48,694 nt of DNA from NCBI RefSeq assembly GCF_001704635.1, contig NZ_MAXF01000088.1:1-48694 (forward strand). The letters are read 5' to 3'. Made by a program: the position numbers and the translations under genes. This DNA comes from Streptomyces sparsogenes (GTDB lineage Bacteria > Actinomycetota > Actinomycetes > Streptomycetales > Streptomycetaceae). This document shows positions 38,940 through 47,415 of this stretch, piece by piece. Every line of letters starts with the position of its first letter. Position 1 is the stretch's first letter. The notes beneath the pieces are model-generated. The model saw nothing but the letters and a program-made list of their open reading frames with translations. It was not told the DNA's origin and did not search any database.

Positions 38940-40475
38940 ATGCATGTCCCCGACGGATTCATCGACGCCCCGGTGTCCGTGGCGACCGGCGCGATCGCGG
39001 CCGTGGCGGTCGCGGTCAGCCTGCGCGGCGCCCGGCGCGAACTGGGGGAGGACGGAGCGGCGGCCGGCGCGGTCGCCTCGGGCGCCTCGGGTGCCTCGTC
39101 CGGTTCGGTCGGTTCGGTGGGCTTGGTCGGTTCGGTGGGCTCGGTGGGCTCGATGGGTGAGCGCACCGCCCCGCTGGCCGGGCTCGTGGCCGCGTTCATC
39201 TTCGCCGTACAGATGCTGAACTTCCCGGTCGCGGCGGGGACCAGCGGGCATCTGCTCGGCGGGGCGCTGGCGGCGATCCTCGTCGGCCCGTACACGGGCG
39301 TCCTGTGCGTCTCCGTGGTCCTGCTCATGCAGGGCGTCCTCTTCGCCGACGGCGGCCTCACCGCGCTCGGCGTCAACATCACGGACATGGCGGTGGTCAC
39401 CACGGTGGTGGCCTACGCCGTCTTCCGCGGCCTCCTGAAGCTCACCCCCCGGCGCCGCCGCTCGGTGACCGTGGCCTCCTTCGTCGCCGCGCTGGTGTCC
39501 GTCCCCGCCGCGGCCGTCGCCTTCACCGCGATCTACGCCCTCGGCGGCACGGCCCACGTCTCGCTCGGCAAGGTCTTCACCGCCATGGTCGGTGTGCATC
39601 TGCTGATCGGCATCGGCGAGGCCGCGATCACCGCCCTGACGGTGGGCGCGGTCGTAGCCGTACGCCCCGACCTGGTCTACGGCGCCCGGGGACTGACCCG
39701 CACCCTGGAAATCCGCACCAGCACGGTGGCCGCGCCGGCAACCCCCGGCCTGGCGGCGCCCGCGGGCGCGACCTCCGGCCTGGCGGCGCCCGCGCCCGCA
39801 GCCCCTGGCCTCCCGGCGCCCGGGGCGGCTCCGGCGGCTTCCCCGGAGCGGGACGCCGCCTCGCCGCCGGCGCGGTCCGGCGCCGAGGACGGGACGGCAC
39901 CGGAGGGCGGCGCGGTTGCCGCGCGTGCGGAGGACGGTCACGACCGGGCGGAGGCCGGGACTGCCCCGGCGGTGGCCGCCGGCGAGGCGGGCGCGCCCAC
40001 GACCGGCGCGGACGCCGGCGCCGACGCGGCGCGGCCCGGGGCCACCGCCGGCGAAACCCCCGGCGCGGACGCCGCGGCCCCGGTGGCCGCGGTTCACACC
40101 GCGCGGCGGTCCACGCGGCGGGTGTGGGCGGTCGGGGTCGCGGCGGCGGTGCTGTGTGCCGGGGTGGTGAGCTTCTACGCGTCCGCCAGCCCCGACGGGC
40201 TGGAGAAGGTCGCCCAGGACAACGGCATCGACAAGAAGGCCGAGGACCACGCCGCCAAGGACTCCCCGCTCGCCGACTACGGCGTCAAGGACATCACCGA
40301 CGCCCGGCTCTCCGGCGGCCTCGCCGGGGTGATCGGGGTCGGCGCGACGCTCGCGGTCGGCTCCGGGCTGTTCGTCGTCGTACGCCGCCGCAGCAGCAAG
40401 AAGGCCGAAGCCGCCGCCGCAACCGCCGCCCCCGCGCCCGCCACCCCCTCCGGCCGCGACTCGGAGACGGCCTGA
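38940..40475 (+). CDS. Fused NikM-NikN component of an ECF nickel transporter
   Basis: A 511-residue fusion. Residues 1-240 are the substrate-binding S component, with the hallmark MHVPDGFID start whose His2 coordinates the metal, and FIFAVQMLNFPVAAGTSGHLLGG. An extra Gly/Ser/Val-rich insertion (residues about 34-76) separates the first two helices. A long Ala/Pro-rich linker (about 260-390) leads to a NikN/CbiN-like part with helix WAVGVAAAVLCAGVVSFYA, the literal PDGLE motif near 417, and a last helix (about 460-481). Family sequence alone cannot separate nickel from cobalt; the Nur box favours nickel. It starts the operon nikMN-Q-O. Confidence 0.9.
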   Translation: MHVPDGFIDAPVSVATGAIAAVAVAVSLRGARRELGEDGAAAGAVASGASGASSGSVGSVGLVGSVGSVGSMGERTAPLAGLVAAFIFAVQMLNFPVAAGTSGHLLGGALAAILVGPYTGVLCVSVVLLMQGVLFADGGLTALGVNITDMAVVTTVVAYAVFRGLLKLTPRRRRSVTVASFVAALVSVPAAAVAFTAIYALGGTAHVSLGKVFTAMVGVHLLIGIGEAAITALTVGAVVAVRPDLVYGARGLTRTLEIRTSTVAAPATPGLAAPAGATSGLAAPAPAAPGLPAPGAAPAASPERDAASPPARSGAEDGTAPEGGAVAARAEDGHDRAEAGTAPAVAAGEAGAPTTGADAGADAARPGATAGETPGADAAAPVAAVHTARRSTRRVWAVGVAAAVLCAGVVSFYASASPDGLEKVAQDNGIDKKAEDHAAKDSPLADYGVKDITDARLSGGLAGVIGVGATLAVGSGLFVVVRRRSSKKAEAAAATAAPAPATPSGRDSETA

Positions 40476-40476
40476 C

Positions 40477-41241
40477 ATGGGCGCCGGCCATGCGCACAAG
40501 CTCTACCGGGAGGGCCGGTCGCCCGTGCACGCCCTCCCCGCGCAGTGCAAGATCGCCGCGGTGCTGTGCTTCGTCCTGGTCGTCGTGTCCACACCGCGCG
40601 AGGCCGTGTGGGCCTTCGGGGCGTACGCGGTGGCGCTGGCGGCCGTCGCGGCCGTGGCGCGGATCCCGGCGGGGTATGTGCTGCGGCGGTTGCTGATCGA
40701 GATCCCGTTCGTGGCGTTCGCCGTGCTGATGCCGTTCGTCGCGGACGGCGAGCGGGTGGCGGTGCTGGGGATGGAGCTGAGCCGCCCCGGCCTGTGGGGC
40801 GCCTGGAACATCCTGGCCAAGGGCACGCTCGGGGTCGCCGCTTCCGTGCTGCTGGCCTCCACGACCGAGCTGCGCGCCCTGCTGCTGGGGCTCCAGCGGC
40901 TGCGGATGCCTCCTCTCCTGATCCAGATCGCGTCGTTCATGATCCGCTACGGGGACGTCATCTCCGACGAGATGCGCCGCATGCGGATCGCCCGCCAGTC
41001 GCGGGGCTTCGAGGCGCGCGGCGTGCGCCACTGGGGCGTGCTGGCCAAGTCGGCGGGGGCGCTGTTCATCCGCTCGTACGAGCGCGGTGAGCGGGTCCAT
41101 CTGGCGATGGTCAGCCGGGGCTATGCGGGCACGATGCCGGTGATCGACGATATGACGGCGACCCGGGCGCAGTGGCTGTCCGCCGCGGCCCTCCCGCTGA
41201 CCGCGCTGGTGGTCTGCCTGACCGGATGGATGTTGATATGA
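40477..41241 (+). CDS. ECF transporter T component (NikQ/CbiQ)
   Basis: A 254-residue membrane protein that couples the ATPase to the S component. Five or six helices are visible (CKIAAVLCFVLVVVSTP; VWAFGAYAVALAAVAAV; LLIEIPFVAFAVLMPFVA; LGVAASVLLASTT; final AAALPLTALVVCLTGWML), together with the two cytoplasmic Ala-Arg-Gly-like coupling motifs ARQSRGFEARG and MVSRGYAGTMP, which contact the ATPase. The start follows the previous stop by one base; the end overlaps the ATPase gene (ATGA). Confidence 0.93.
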   Translation: MGAGHAHKLYREGRSPVHALPAQCKIAAVLCFVLVVVSTPREAVWAFGAYAVALAAVAAVARIPAGYVLRRLLIEIPFVAFAVLMPFVADGERVAVLGMELSRPGLWGAWNILAKGTLGVAASVLLASTTELRALLLGLQRLRMPPLLIQIASFMIRYGDVISDEMRRMRIARQSRGFEARGVRHWGVLAKSAGALFIRSYERGERVHLAMVSRGYAGTMPVIDDMTATRAQWLSAAALPLTALVVCLTGWMLI

Positions 41242-42014
41242 CCGGCCCCACTCCTGCCGAGAGCACCCCGCCCTCCCTCCAGGTGTCGGGCCTGGCCTAC
41301 GCGTATCCCGACGGCCACCAGGCCCTCTTCGGCGTCGATCTGACCGTCGCCCGAGGGGAGCGGGTGGCGCTGCTCGGACCCAACGGGGCGGGCAAGACCA
41401 CCCTGGTGCTGCACCTCAACGGCATCCTGGGCGCGGGCGCCGGGTCGGTGGAGGTGGCCGGGCTGCCGGTCGCCAAGCAGAACCTGGCCGAGATCCGCCG
41501 CCGGGTCGGCATCGTGTTCCAGGACCCGGACGACCAGCTGTTCATGCCGACCGTGCGCGAGGATGTCGCCTTCGGACCGGCCGCGGCCGGGCTGCGCGGC
41601 GCCGAGCTGGAGCGGCGGGTCGCTGCGGCGCTGGAGCGGGTGGGCATGGCGGAGTTCGCCGACCGCCCGCCGCACCACCTCTCCTTCGGGCAGCGGCGGC
41701 GCGTGGCGGTCGCCACCGTCCTGGCCATGGAGCCGGAGATCCTGGTGCTGGACGAGCCGTCCTCCAACCTGGACCCTGCCTCACGCCGCGAACTGGCGGA
41801 CATCCTGCGGTCCTTGGACGTGACGGTGCTGATGGTCACCCACGACCTGCCGTACGCGCTGGAGCTGTGCCCGCGCTCCGTGGTGCTCAGCGGCGGGGTG
41901 ATCGCGGCCGACGGCCGTACCCAGGACCTGCTGTGCGACGAGGCCCTGATGCGGGAACATCGACTCGAGTTGCCCTTCGGTTTCGACCCCCGCTCGGTGA
42001 CGGCCCCGGTCTGA
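41238..42014 (+). CDS. ECF transporter ATPase (NikO/CbiO)
   Basis: A 258-residue ABC ATPase. Walker A GPNGAGKT is at 47-54, Q-loop Gln95 in VFQDPDDQLF, signature LSFGQ at 148-152, Walker B ILVLDE ending at Glu173, and the switch His in THDLPYA. The FQDPDDQLF and SFGQRRRVAVATVLAMEPEIL words are typical of Cbi/NikO. It overlaps the T-component gene by 4 bases and ends the operon. Together with NikMN and NikQ it imports nickel (or cobalt), which Streptomyces needs for nickel superoxide dismutase and urease. Confidence 0.94.
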   Translation: MTGPTPAESTPPSLQVSGLAYAYPDGHQALFGVDLTVARGERVALLGPNGAGKTTLVLHLNGILGAGAGSVEVAGLPVAKQNLAEIRRRVGIVFQDPDDQLFMPTVREDVAFGPAAAGLRGAELERRVAAALERVGMAEFADRPPHHLSFGQRRRVAVATVLAMEPEILVLDEPSSNLDPASRRELADILRSLDVTVLMVTHDLPYALELCPRSVVLSGGVIAADGRTQDLLCDEALMREHRLELPFGFDPRSVTAPV

Positions 42015-42085
42015 GGTTTCCGGCGGGGGCGTTGCACCATGGGGGGAAGCACGCATCGCCCTCGGCATGGTGGGAGTACGGATCA

Positions 42086-43306
42086 GTGGTGGACGTCCAG
42101 GGCACGGTGGCCGACGGATTCGAACCGGTCCGGGACGCCTTCGTGGACAACTTCGCCCGGCGCGGCGAGCGGGGCGCGGCGGTGGCCGTGTACCGGGAGG
42201 GCCACAAGGTCGTCGATCTGTGGGCCGGCACGAAGGACGTCGAGGGAGGCGCGGACGGGGCCGGCGGGGACGGGGCCGGCGGCGAGCCGTGGGCCCAGGA
42301 CACCGCCCAGGTCGTCCGGTCCGTCACCAAGGGCATCGCCGCCGCGGTGCCGCTGCTGCTCCACCAGCGCGGCCAGCTCGACCTGGACGGCCGGGTCGGC
42401 ACGTACTGGCCGGAGTTCAAGGCGAACGGCAAGGAGCGGGTGCTGGTGCGGCATCTGCTCAGCCACCGCGCCGGGGTGCCCGTGCTGGACACCCCGCTGG
42501 CCCCCGTCCAGGCCATCGACGGCTTCCACGGTCCGCGCGCGGTCGCCGCGCAGCGGCCCGTATGGGAGCCGGGCACCGCCCACGGCTACCACGCGCATAC
42601 GTACAGCTGGCTGATCGGCGAGCTGGTCCGGCGGGTCACCGGGCGGACGATCGGGCGCTGGATAGCCGAGGAGATAGCCCGGCCGCTCGGCCTCGACCTG
42701 TGGCTCGGGCTGCCCCGCGAACAGCGCGGCCGCGTCGGCCGGATCGGCCCGGTGGAGGCCCCGCCGGCGCCCGCCTCGCAGGGCCCGCGGCTGCGGCCCA
42801 AGCGGTCGGTCACCGAGGCCTACCAGAACCCCGACTCGCTCACCCGGCGCGCCTTCGGGGCGATCAGCCCCCTGCCCGACGAGAACGACCCCGCCTATCT
42901 GGAGGCCGAGCTGCCCGCCTCGGGCGGCGTCGCCACGGCCGATGCCCTGGCCCGCTTCTACGCGGCGCTGATCGGCCCGCTGCCCTCGGCGGGCCCCCTG
43001 CGGTCCGGCGGCCGCCTCTTCGCGCCCGCCACGCTGACCCTGGCCCGTACGGAGGAGTCGGCGGGGCCGGACGAGGTGCTGGTCGTCGGCACCCGCTTCG
43101 GCCTCGGCTACATGCTGCACGGCCCCGCCTCCCCGCTCCTCGGCCCGGGCTCCTTCGGCCACCCGGGCCGCGGCGGCTCCCTCGCCTTCGCCGACCCCGA
43201 CTCGGGCGTCGCCTTCGGCTACGTCACCAACGGCATGCAGCGCGGCGTCACCGCCGACCCCCGCGCGCAGGCGCTGGTGCGGGCGCTGCGGGCCGCTCTC
43301 ACGTGA
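42086..43306 (+). CDS. Serine hydrolase of the beta-lactamase (class C)/EstB family
   Basis: A 406-residue cytosolic protein of the penicillin-binding-like esterase family. SVTKG (Ser79, Lys82) supplies the S-x-x-K catalytic pair, and YHAHTYSWLIGELVRRVTG supplies the Tyr region; near the end FGHPGRGGSLAFADPDSGVAFGYVTNGM fits the KTG/HxG-type box (HPGRGG). The usual reading is an esterase; beta-lactam activity is unlikely. A Gly/Ala/Asp-rich insertion is at residues about 54-66. GTG 42086 has GGGAG 9 bases upstream; GTG 42089 is also possible. Confidence 0.9.
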   Translation: MVDVQGTVADGFEPVRDAFVDNFARRGERGAAVAVYREGHKVVDLWAGTKDVEGGADGAGGDGAGGEPWAQDTAQVVRSVTKGIAAAVPLLLHQRGQLDLDGRVGTYWPEFKANGKERVLVRHLLSHRAGVPVLDTPLAPVQAIDGFHGPRAVAAQRPVWEPGTAHGYHAHTYSWLIGELVRRVTGRTIGRWIAEEIARPLGLDLWLGLPREQRGRVGRIGPVEAPPAPASQGPRLRPKRSVTEAYQNPDSLTRRAFGAISPLPDENDPAYLEAELPASGGVATADALARFYAALIGPLPSAGPLRSGGRLFAPATLTLARTEESAGPDEVLVVGTRFGLGYMLHGPASPLLGPGSFGHPGRGGSLAFADPDSGVAFGYVTNGMQRGVTADPRAQALVRALRAALT

Positions 43307-43333
43307 GGCTCAGCCGCCGCTTGGAGGTGAGGC

Positions 43334-43783
43334 TCACCAGGTCTTGCCGGCCTGCTCCCGGATCGTGCGGTTGATCCGGTTGAAGAAGTTGGTGAGCGCG
43401 ATCTCCAGGGTGATCGCGGACAACTGCTCCTCGCTGAAACGGCGGGCCGCGGCGTCCCAGATCTCGTCGGTCACCCCCGGCGCGCCGTCCTGGATCCGGG
43501 TGGCGGCCTCCGCCAGTTCGAGCGCCGCCCGCTCCTCCTCGGAGAAGAACGGCGTCTCACGCCACGCGACCACGTTGTGCAGCCGCTCCTCGGTCTCCCC
43601 GCGCTTCTTCGCCGACTGGACCCCCGCGTATACGCACGGGCTGCAGCCGTTGATCTGGCTGGCCCGAAGGTGGACCAGCTCCAGCAGGCGCGGGTCGACG
43701 CCACCGGCGTGAATCGCCTTGAAAAGATGCTGAATCGCGGTGGTCACATCGGGATTCGCCGCGCTCTTCATGCGTGCTTCCAT
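43334..43783 (-). CDS. Carboxymuconolactone decarboxylase/AhpD-like protein
   Basis: A 149-residue alkylhydroperoxidase D-like protein. The redox pair CSPC is at residues 47-50 after HLRASQING, and the helix ALELAEAATRIQDGAPGVTDEIWDAAARRFSEEQLSAI is typical. The His that usually follows the second Cys by two or four residues is absent here (CSPCVYAG), so the peroxidase relay may be altered. ATG 43783 has AAGGGG 8 bases upstream. It is divergent from an ECF sigma factor gene, a known arrangement in which the sigma factor drives the decarboxylase-like gene. Confidence 0.9.
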   Translation of the reverse strand: MEARMKSAANPDVTTAIQHLFKAIHAGGVDPRLLELVHLRASQINGCSPCVYAGVQSAKKRGETEERLHNVVAWRETPFFSEEERAALELAEAATRIQDGAPGVTDEIWDAAARRFSEEQLSAITLEIALTNFFNRINRTIREQAGKTW

Positions 43784-43809
43784 CGGTCTCGCCCCTTCAT
43801 CGGTTACCT

Positions 43810-43840
43810 GTGCCCGACCGGGCACGTCATCCCCATGACG
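43810..43840. promoter_or_regulatory. Two adjacent inverted repeats between the sigma factor and AhpD-like genes
   Basis: GTGCCCG-AC-CGGGCAC (43810-43825) is followed at once by CGTCAT-CCCC-ATGACG (43825-43840). Both are perfect. The expected ECF41-type TGTCACA motif is not present in the 82-bp gap, so these may be sites for another regulator or leader hairpins. Confidence 0.65.
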
Positions 43841-43865
43841 GAGCGGATCCGAGGAAGGTAACAAC

Positions 43866-44783
43866 ATGTCCGACCCCAGCCCGACGGACCCGGTGGCCGA
43901 GGCGTTCGAGGCTCAGCGCGACCGGCTGCGCGCGGTCGCCCACCGCATGCTCGGCTCGCACGCCGACGCCGAGGACGTGGTCCAGGAGGCATGGCTGCGG
44001 CTCTCCGGCCAGGACGCGGCGGCCATCCACAACCTCGCCGGCTGGCTGACCACGGTCGTCGGCCGCATCAGCCTCGACGTCCTGCGCTCGCGCCAGTCCC
44101 GTCCCCAGGCCTCCTATGACGACCGGCTGCCCGACCTCGTCGTGACGATCGACGACGGCGCCACCCCGGAGGACGACGCGGCCCTCGCCGACTCGGTCGG
44201 GCTCGCGCTCCTCGTCGTCCTCGACTCCCTCAGGCCGAGCGAGCGCCTGGCCTTCGTGCTGCACGACCTGTTCGCGGTGCCGTTCGACGAAATCGGCCAG
44301 ATCCTCGGCAAGTCCACCGCCGCCACCAAGATGCTCGCCAGCCGCGCCCGCAGGAAGGTGCGCGCGACGAAACAGCCGCCGGCCGTCGGGCGGGAGCAGC
44401 GCGAGGTGGTCCAGGCCTTCCTGGCGGCGGCCCGCCACGGCGACTTCGAAGGGCTGCTGCGCGTGCTCGACCCCGAGGTGAAGCTGACCGTCGACACCCC
44501 CGACGGCGTGTTCGTCACCCTGGGCGCGACCGAGGTCGCCGCCGGCGCCCGGCTCTCCGCCAACGCGGCCGTGCGGGGGCGGGCGGTGCTCGTGGGCGGC
44601 CTGCCCGGAATCGCGGCATGGCGCGAGGACGGCTCCCCCCTCTCGGTCGTGGCGTTCACCGTCACCGAAGCCCGGATCACCCGTATCGCGATTGTGATCG
44701 ACCCGGCCAAGCTTGCGGCGATGGACCTGCCGAGCCCTTCCCCTCGTGCTGCCGCTCCTACGAGCCGCCCCAAGCCATGTTGA
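43866..44783 (+). CDS. ECF sigma factor with SnoaL-like C-terminal domain (SigJ/ECF41-like)
   Basis: A 305-residue extracytoplasmic-function sigma factor. Region 2 (residues about 15-80) contains LRAVAHRMLGSHADAEDVVQEAWLRL; region 4 (about 118-170) contains LRPSERLAFVLHDLFAVPFDEIGQILGKSTAATKMLASRARRKV. A SnoaL-like domain of about 110 residues follows (VVQAFLAAARHGDFEGLLRVLDPEVKLTVDTPDG) and is known to act as a built-in regulator instead of an anti-sigma factor. The exact WLPEP and DGGGR motifs of ECF41 are not seen; RLPDL takes the first position. The divergent AhpD-like gene is the expected target. GAGGAAGG lies 7 bases before the ATG. Confidence 0.9.
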   Translation: MSDPSPTDPVAEAFEAQRDRLRAVAHRMLGSHADAEDVVQEAWLRLSGQDAAAIHNLAGWLTTVVGRISLDVLRSRQSRPQASYDDRLPDLVVTIDDGATPEDDAALADSVGLALLVVLDSLRPSERLAFVLHDLFAVPFDEIGQILGKSTAATKMLASRARRKVRATKQPPAVGREQREVVQAFLAAARHGDFEGLLRVLDPEVKLTVDTPDGVFVTLGATEVAAGARLSANAAVRGRAVLVGGLPGIAAWREDGSPLSVVAFTVTEARITRIAIVIDPAKLAAMDLPSPSPRAAAPTSRPKPC

Positions 44784-44967
44784 TGACGGCCACGAGCCTG
44801 GCGAGTGCGATCGCCACACCTTGGCAGGGGCGTTGCGTTACGCCGGGCGGAGCCGTGATCATCTACCCGAGTACGCGAATATTGGCGCTGTGTCGTGGAC
44901 GAGGTCCGGACAGCCGACCTAGCGTCGTCCAGGTAGCGGGGATCAGTCTGCGCACGAAGGGGGCACC

Positions 44968-45180
44968 ATGACGCGAAGCGATCTGACCCGTCTCACCGGC
45001 AATGCCGACGGGCCTCACTGCGACGACGACGATTGCCCGAACGTCTACCGAGACGAGACCGATGGCGGCATCGTCATCCAGGGCGACCAGTGCGAAGCGT
45101 TCCAGCCTCCCGCTGGTGAGGTGCTGGTGAAGATTCCCGAGCACGTTCTGAGGGAGGCTGTTCGTGCTCTTGGATGGTGA
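44968..45180 (+). CDS. Small three-cysteine protein, cassette copy 1
   Basis: A 70-residue protein with cysteines at 18, 23 and 42 (PHC, DDCPNVYRDE, GDQC), followed by EAFQPPAGEVLVKIPEHVLREAVRALGW. C-x4-C-x18-C is identical in copy 2 at 46707, so a metal site or iron-sulphur contact is possible. AAGGGGG lies 5 bases before the ATG. The 3' end contains the ribosome-binding site AGGGAGG of the DUF6879 gene and overlaps it by 17 bases. No named family is recognised. The 184 bases before it carry only a TAGCGT box near 44919. Confidence 0.8.
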   Translation: MTRSDLTRLTGNADGPHCDDDDCPNVYRDETDGGIVIQGDQCEAFQPPAGEVLVKIPEHVLREAVRALGW

Positions 45181-45688
45181 TGGTTGGCGCGAGTTCTTCG
45201 ATGCCTTCGAACGGGAGGCATGGCGGTTCGAGGCACAGCCCACGTACACCATGCCCAAGGAACAGGAGAACGTAGCCCGCTTCCTGCGGGGTGAAGGAAA
45301 GCCCCCGAACCACAATGCGCGATGGCATGAGCGAGTGAGGGGATACGTCAGCTCGGGCCGCAGCATTGGACGTGTCCGCATCGTGCGCCGGCCGCTCACC
45401 GACTACCAGCGGTACCAATTCGCGTGGGGTATCCCCGGCAACGTCAAGGCTGGTGAGGACATCCGCGTCCTGGATGTCACCCACGATGACCATGGCTTGC
45501 CCATCACCGGCCAGGACTGGTGGATGTTCGACGGGACCCGTATCGCCCATCTCAACTTCCGTCCGGACGGCACCCAGATCAACCGCGAGGTGTACGAGGG
45601 AGACCCCGCTCCCTACCGAGAATGGAAGCGGATCGCCCTGAAGCACGCCGTGCCCTTCGAGGAGTACGTGAAGGGCCTTGACCTTTGA
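45164..45688 (+). CDS. DUF6879 family protein, cassette copy 1
   Basis: A 174-residue soluble protein of the DUF6879 family, recognisable from FFDAFEREAWRFEAQPTYTMPKE, VRIVRRPLTDYQRYQF, IRVLDVTHDDHGLPITGQDWWMFDG and DPAPYREWKRIALKHAVPFEEYV. Function is unknown; members are common beside XRE-type regulators in Streptomyces and may be their partners or targets. GTG 45164 lies inside the three-cysteine gene, 6 bases after AGGGAGG. It overlaps the regulator gene by 11 bases. Confidence 0.85.
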   Translation: MLLDGDGWREFFDAFEREAWRFEAQPTYTMPKEQENVARFLRGEGKPPNHNARWHERVRGYVSSGRSIGRVRIVRRPLTDYQRYQFAWGIPGNVKAGEDIRVLDVTHDDHGLPITGQDWWMFDGTRIAHLNFRPDGTQINREVYEGDPAPYREWKRIALKHAVPFEEYVKGLDL

Positions 45689-46511
45689 TCCGGGGCAGCT
45701 AGGCCAGTCGAAAGCTGACCTGGCAGAAACACTTCGTACGCTACGCAAGCGAGCCAACCGAACCCAGGTCTGGCTCGCTAGGCGCTGCAATATGTCTCAG
45801 ACCAAGCTGAGCAACATCGAGACCGGCCGGATTGCCCCAAGCCTTATCGACGTTGAACTCATGCTGAGAGCTCTTGACGCCCCCATGGAGCTCGTCGCGG
45901 AGGCGATGGCCCTTGCAAGGCTTGCCAACACCGAATGGCAAGGCAAACGGGCATCGTGGCGTAGGGGTCTGGAGAAGCGCCAGGCAGAGCTGGCCGGCCT
46001 CGAAGCGGAGGCCAAGACACTCCGGTATTTCCTGCCTGCGATGGTGACCGGGCTCCTGGCCACGCCTGAATACATCAAGGCCAGTCTTGAGCACTCGCCG
46101 GTCGACATCTCCAAGACAGTGGCAAGAAAGCTGGATCGGCAGGCGGTCCTGTATGACACCACTAAGTGCTTTACCTTCCTGCTGACAGAGCAAGCCGTCA
46201 GGTGGACTGTGGTTCCCCGGGCGGCAATGGCCATACAGATCGACCGCCTTGTGTCGCTGTCCCATTTGCCGAATGTGCGTATCGGCGTGATCCCCTTCGG
46301 TGCCGCCGTAAGTCGAGGCCCCATGAATACCTTCACGGTCTACGACCAGCGCTTGGCGACAGTCGAGACTTTCACAGGGCGCATCGTGTTTCAGGACGCC
46401 AGGGACATCGCGGAACACCTGGCAGTGTTCGACCTGTATGAGCGTTACGCGCTCTTCGGAGAGGAGGCAAGGAACGTGCTCGGGGAATGGGCCGCTTCCT
46501 ACCGCGCATGA
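45678..46511 (+). CDS. HTH regulator with DUF5753-like domain, cassette copy 1
   Basis: A 277-residue Scr1-type regulator: HTH at residues about 12-70 (LAETLRTLRKRANRTQVWLARRCNMSQTKLSNIETGRIAPSL), a charged linker helix (86-121, KRASWRRGLEKRQAELAGLEAEAK) and a DUF5753-like sensor (GLLATPEYIKASLEHS, KLDRQAVLYDTTKCFTFLLTEQAVRW, LPNVRIGVIPFG). The start is a TTG (45678) overlapping the DUF6879 stop; the equivalent gene of copy 2 starts with GTG at the same place, and LTFDP aligns with VTFEP, supporting it. A GAAGGG site is close by. The gene is intact, unlike copy 2. Confidence 0.88.
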   Translation: MTFDPGQLGQSKADLAETLRTLRKRANRTQVWLARRCNMSQTKLSNIETGRIAPSLIDVELMLRALDAPMELVAEAMALARLANTEWQGKRASWRRGLEKRQAELAGLEAEAKTLRYFLPAMVTGLLATPEYIKASLEHSPVDISKTVARKLDRQAVLYDTTKCFTFLLTEQAVRWTVVPRAAMAIQIDRLVSLSHLPNVRIGVIPFGAAVSRGPMNTFTVYDQRLATVETFTGRIVFQDARDIAEHLAVFDLYERYALFGEEARNVLGEWAASYRA

Positions 46512-46706
46512 GGGGCGGATCGGCCTTGCGGGCTGATGATAGGACCGCACACAAAGCAGTTGGCAGCCCAGGCGGTTGGCGACCCGGCCTTACGCGGGTT
46601 TATGCAACAACGGGCATAGTCCCGAGTGCGCATGGACGCGTTCGTCACGCTTCCTCTACCGTCGTGGTCAGTCGGTCCAAACAGGGCCGGAGCGAGGGGG
46701 TCTGGA

Positions 46707-46919
46707 ATGTCTGAACGTGCGGCGCTCACCCGGCTCACCGGCACGGGCACCGGTGACTGCGGAGAGAAGGACTGCCCGAACGTCTACCGCGATGAGGCGG
46801 ACGGCGGAATCGTCGTCCAGGGGGAGCGGTGCGCCGCGTTCCAGCCGCCGGCCGGTGAGGCGCTGGTGAAGATCCCCGAGCACGTTCTGAGGGAGGCCGT
46901 CCGTGCTCTTGGATGGTGA
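46707..46919 (+). CDS. Small three-cysteine protein, cassette copy 2
   Basis: A 70-residue paralogue of the protein at 44968. Cysteines are again at 18, 23 and 42 (GDC, KDCPNVYRDE, GERC), and the last 25 residues differ at one position only (GEALVKIPEHVLREAVRALGW). GAGGGGG lies 8 bases before ATG 46707. The DNA of the last 42 bases is almost identical to copy 1, including the ribosome-binding site for the next gene, and the 17-base overlap is the same. The 195 bases before it carry a TACCGT box near 46664 and no gene. Confidence 0.8.
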   Translation: MSERAALTRLTGTGTGDCGEKDCPNVYRDEADGGIVVQGERCAAFQPPAGEALVKIPEHVLREAVRALGW

Positions 46920-47415
46920 GGCGTGGAACGACTGCTTCGATTCCATGAAGCGAGAGGCGTGGCGGCTTGAAACACTGCCCGTCTACACCATGCCGCAGGA
47001 AGCGGAGAAGTTCGAGCGATTTCTTGCCGGAGAGAAATCGCCCGACAACTACACCTCGCGCTGGATGGGCGAGATACGGAAGTGGGCGAGTGAGGGCAAG
47101 GGTGTCGGCAGGGTTCACGTCGTGACCCGTCCCCTCTCGGACTACCTCCAGTTCGAGTTCGAGTACTACTACCGGCACCACGTCAAAGCCGGAGAGGACA
47201 TCCGCATTCTCGATCTCACCGACAGGGAGAACCCGGGACTGCCTGGTCAGGATTTCTGGATGTTCGACGAATCCAAAGTCGTCCTGATGAACTACCGCGC
47301 TGACGGAACTCAGATCAATCGGGAACTTTACGACGGGGACCCGGAACCATATAGGCAATGGAAGCGGATCGCCATTGCCGAGTCCGTCCCGTTCCTGGAG
47401 TACGTGAACGGGTGA
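46903..47415 (+). CDS. DUF6879 family protein, cassette copy 2
   Basis: A 170-residue paralogue of the DUF6879 protein at 45164: FDSMKREAWRLETLPVYTMPQE, VHVVTRPLSDYLQFEF, IRILDLTDRENPGLPGQDFWMFDE and DPEPYRQWKRIAIAESVPFLEYV match segment for segment. It is intact, so the protein is probably still made. GTG 46903 follows AGGGAGG by 6 bases. Its stop overlaps the start of the damaged regulator (GTGA). Confidence 0.85.
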   Translation: MLLDGEAWNDCFDSMKREAWRLETLPVYTMPQEAEKFERFLAGEKSPDNYTSRWMGEIRKWASEGKGVGRVHVVTRPLSDYLQFEFEYYYRHHVKAGEDIRILDLTDRENPGLPGQDFWMFDESKVVLMNYRADGTQINRELYDGDPEPYRQWKRIAIAESVPFLEYVNG

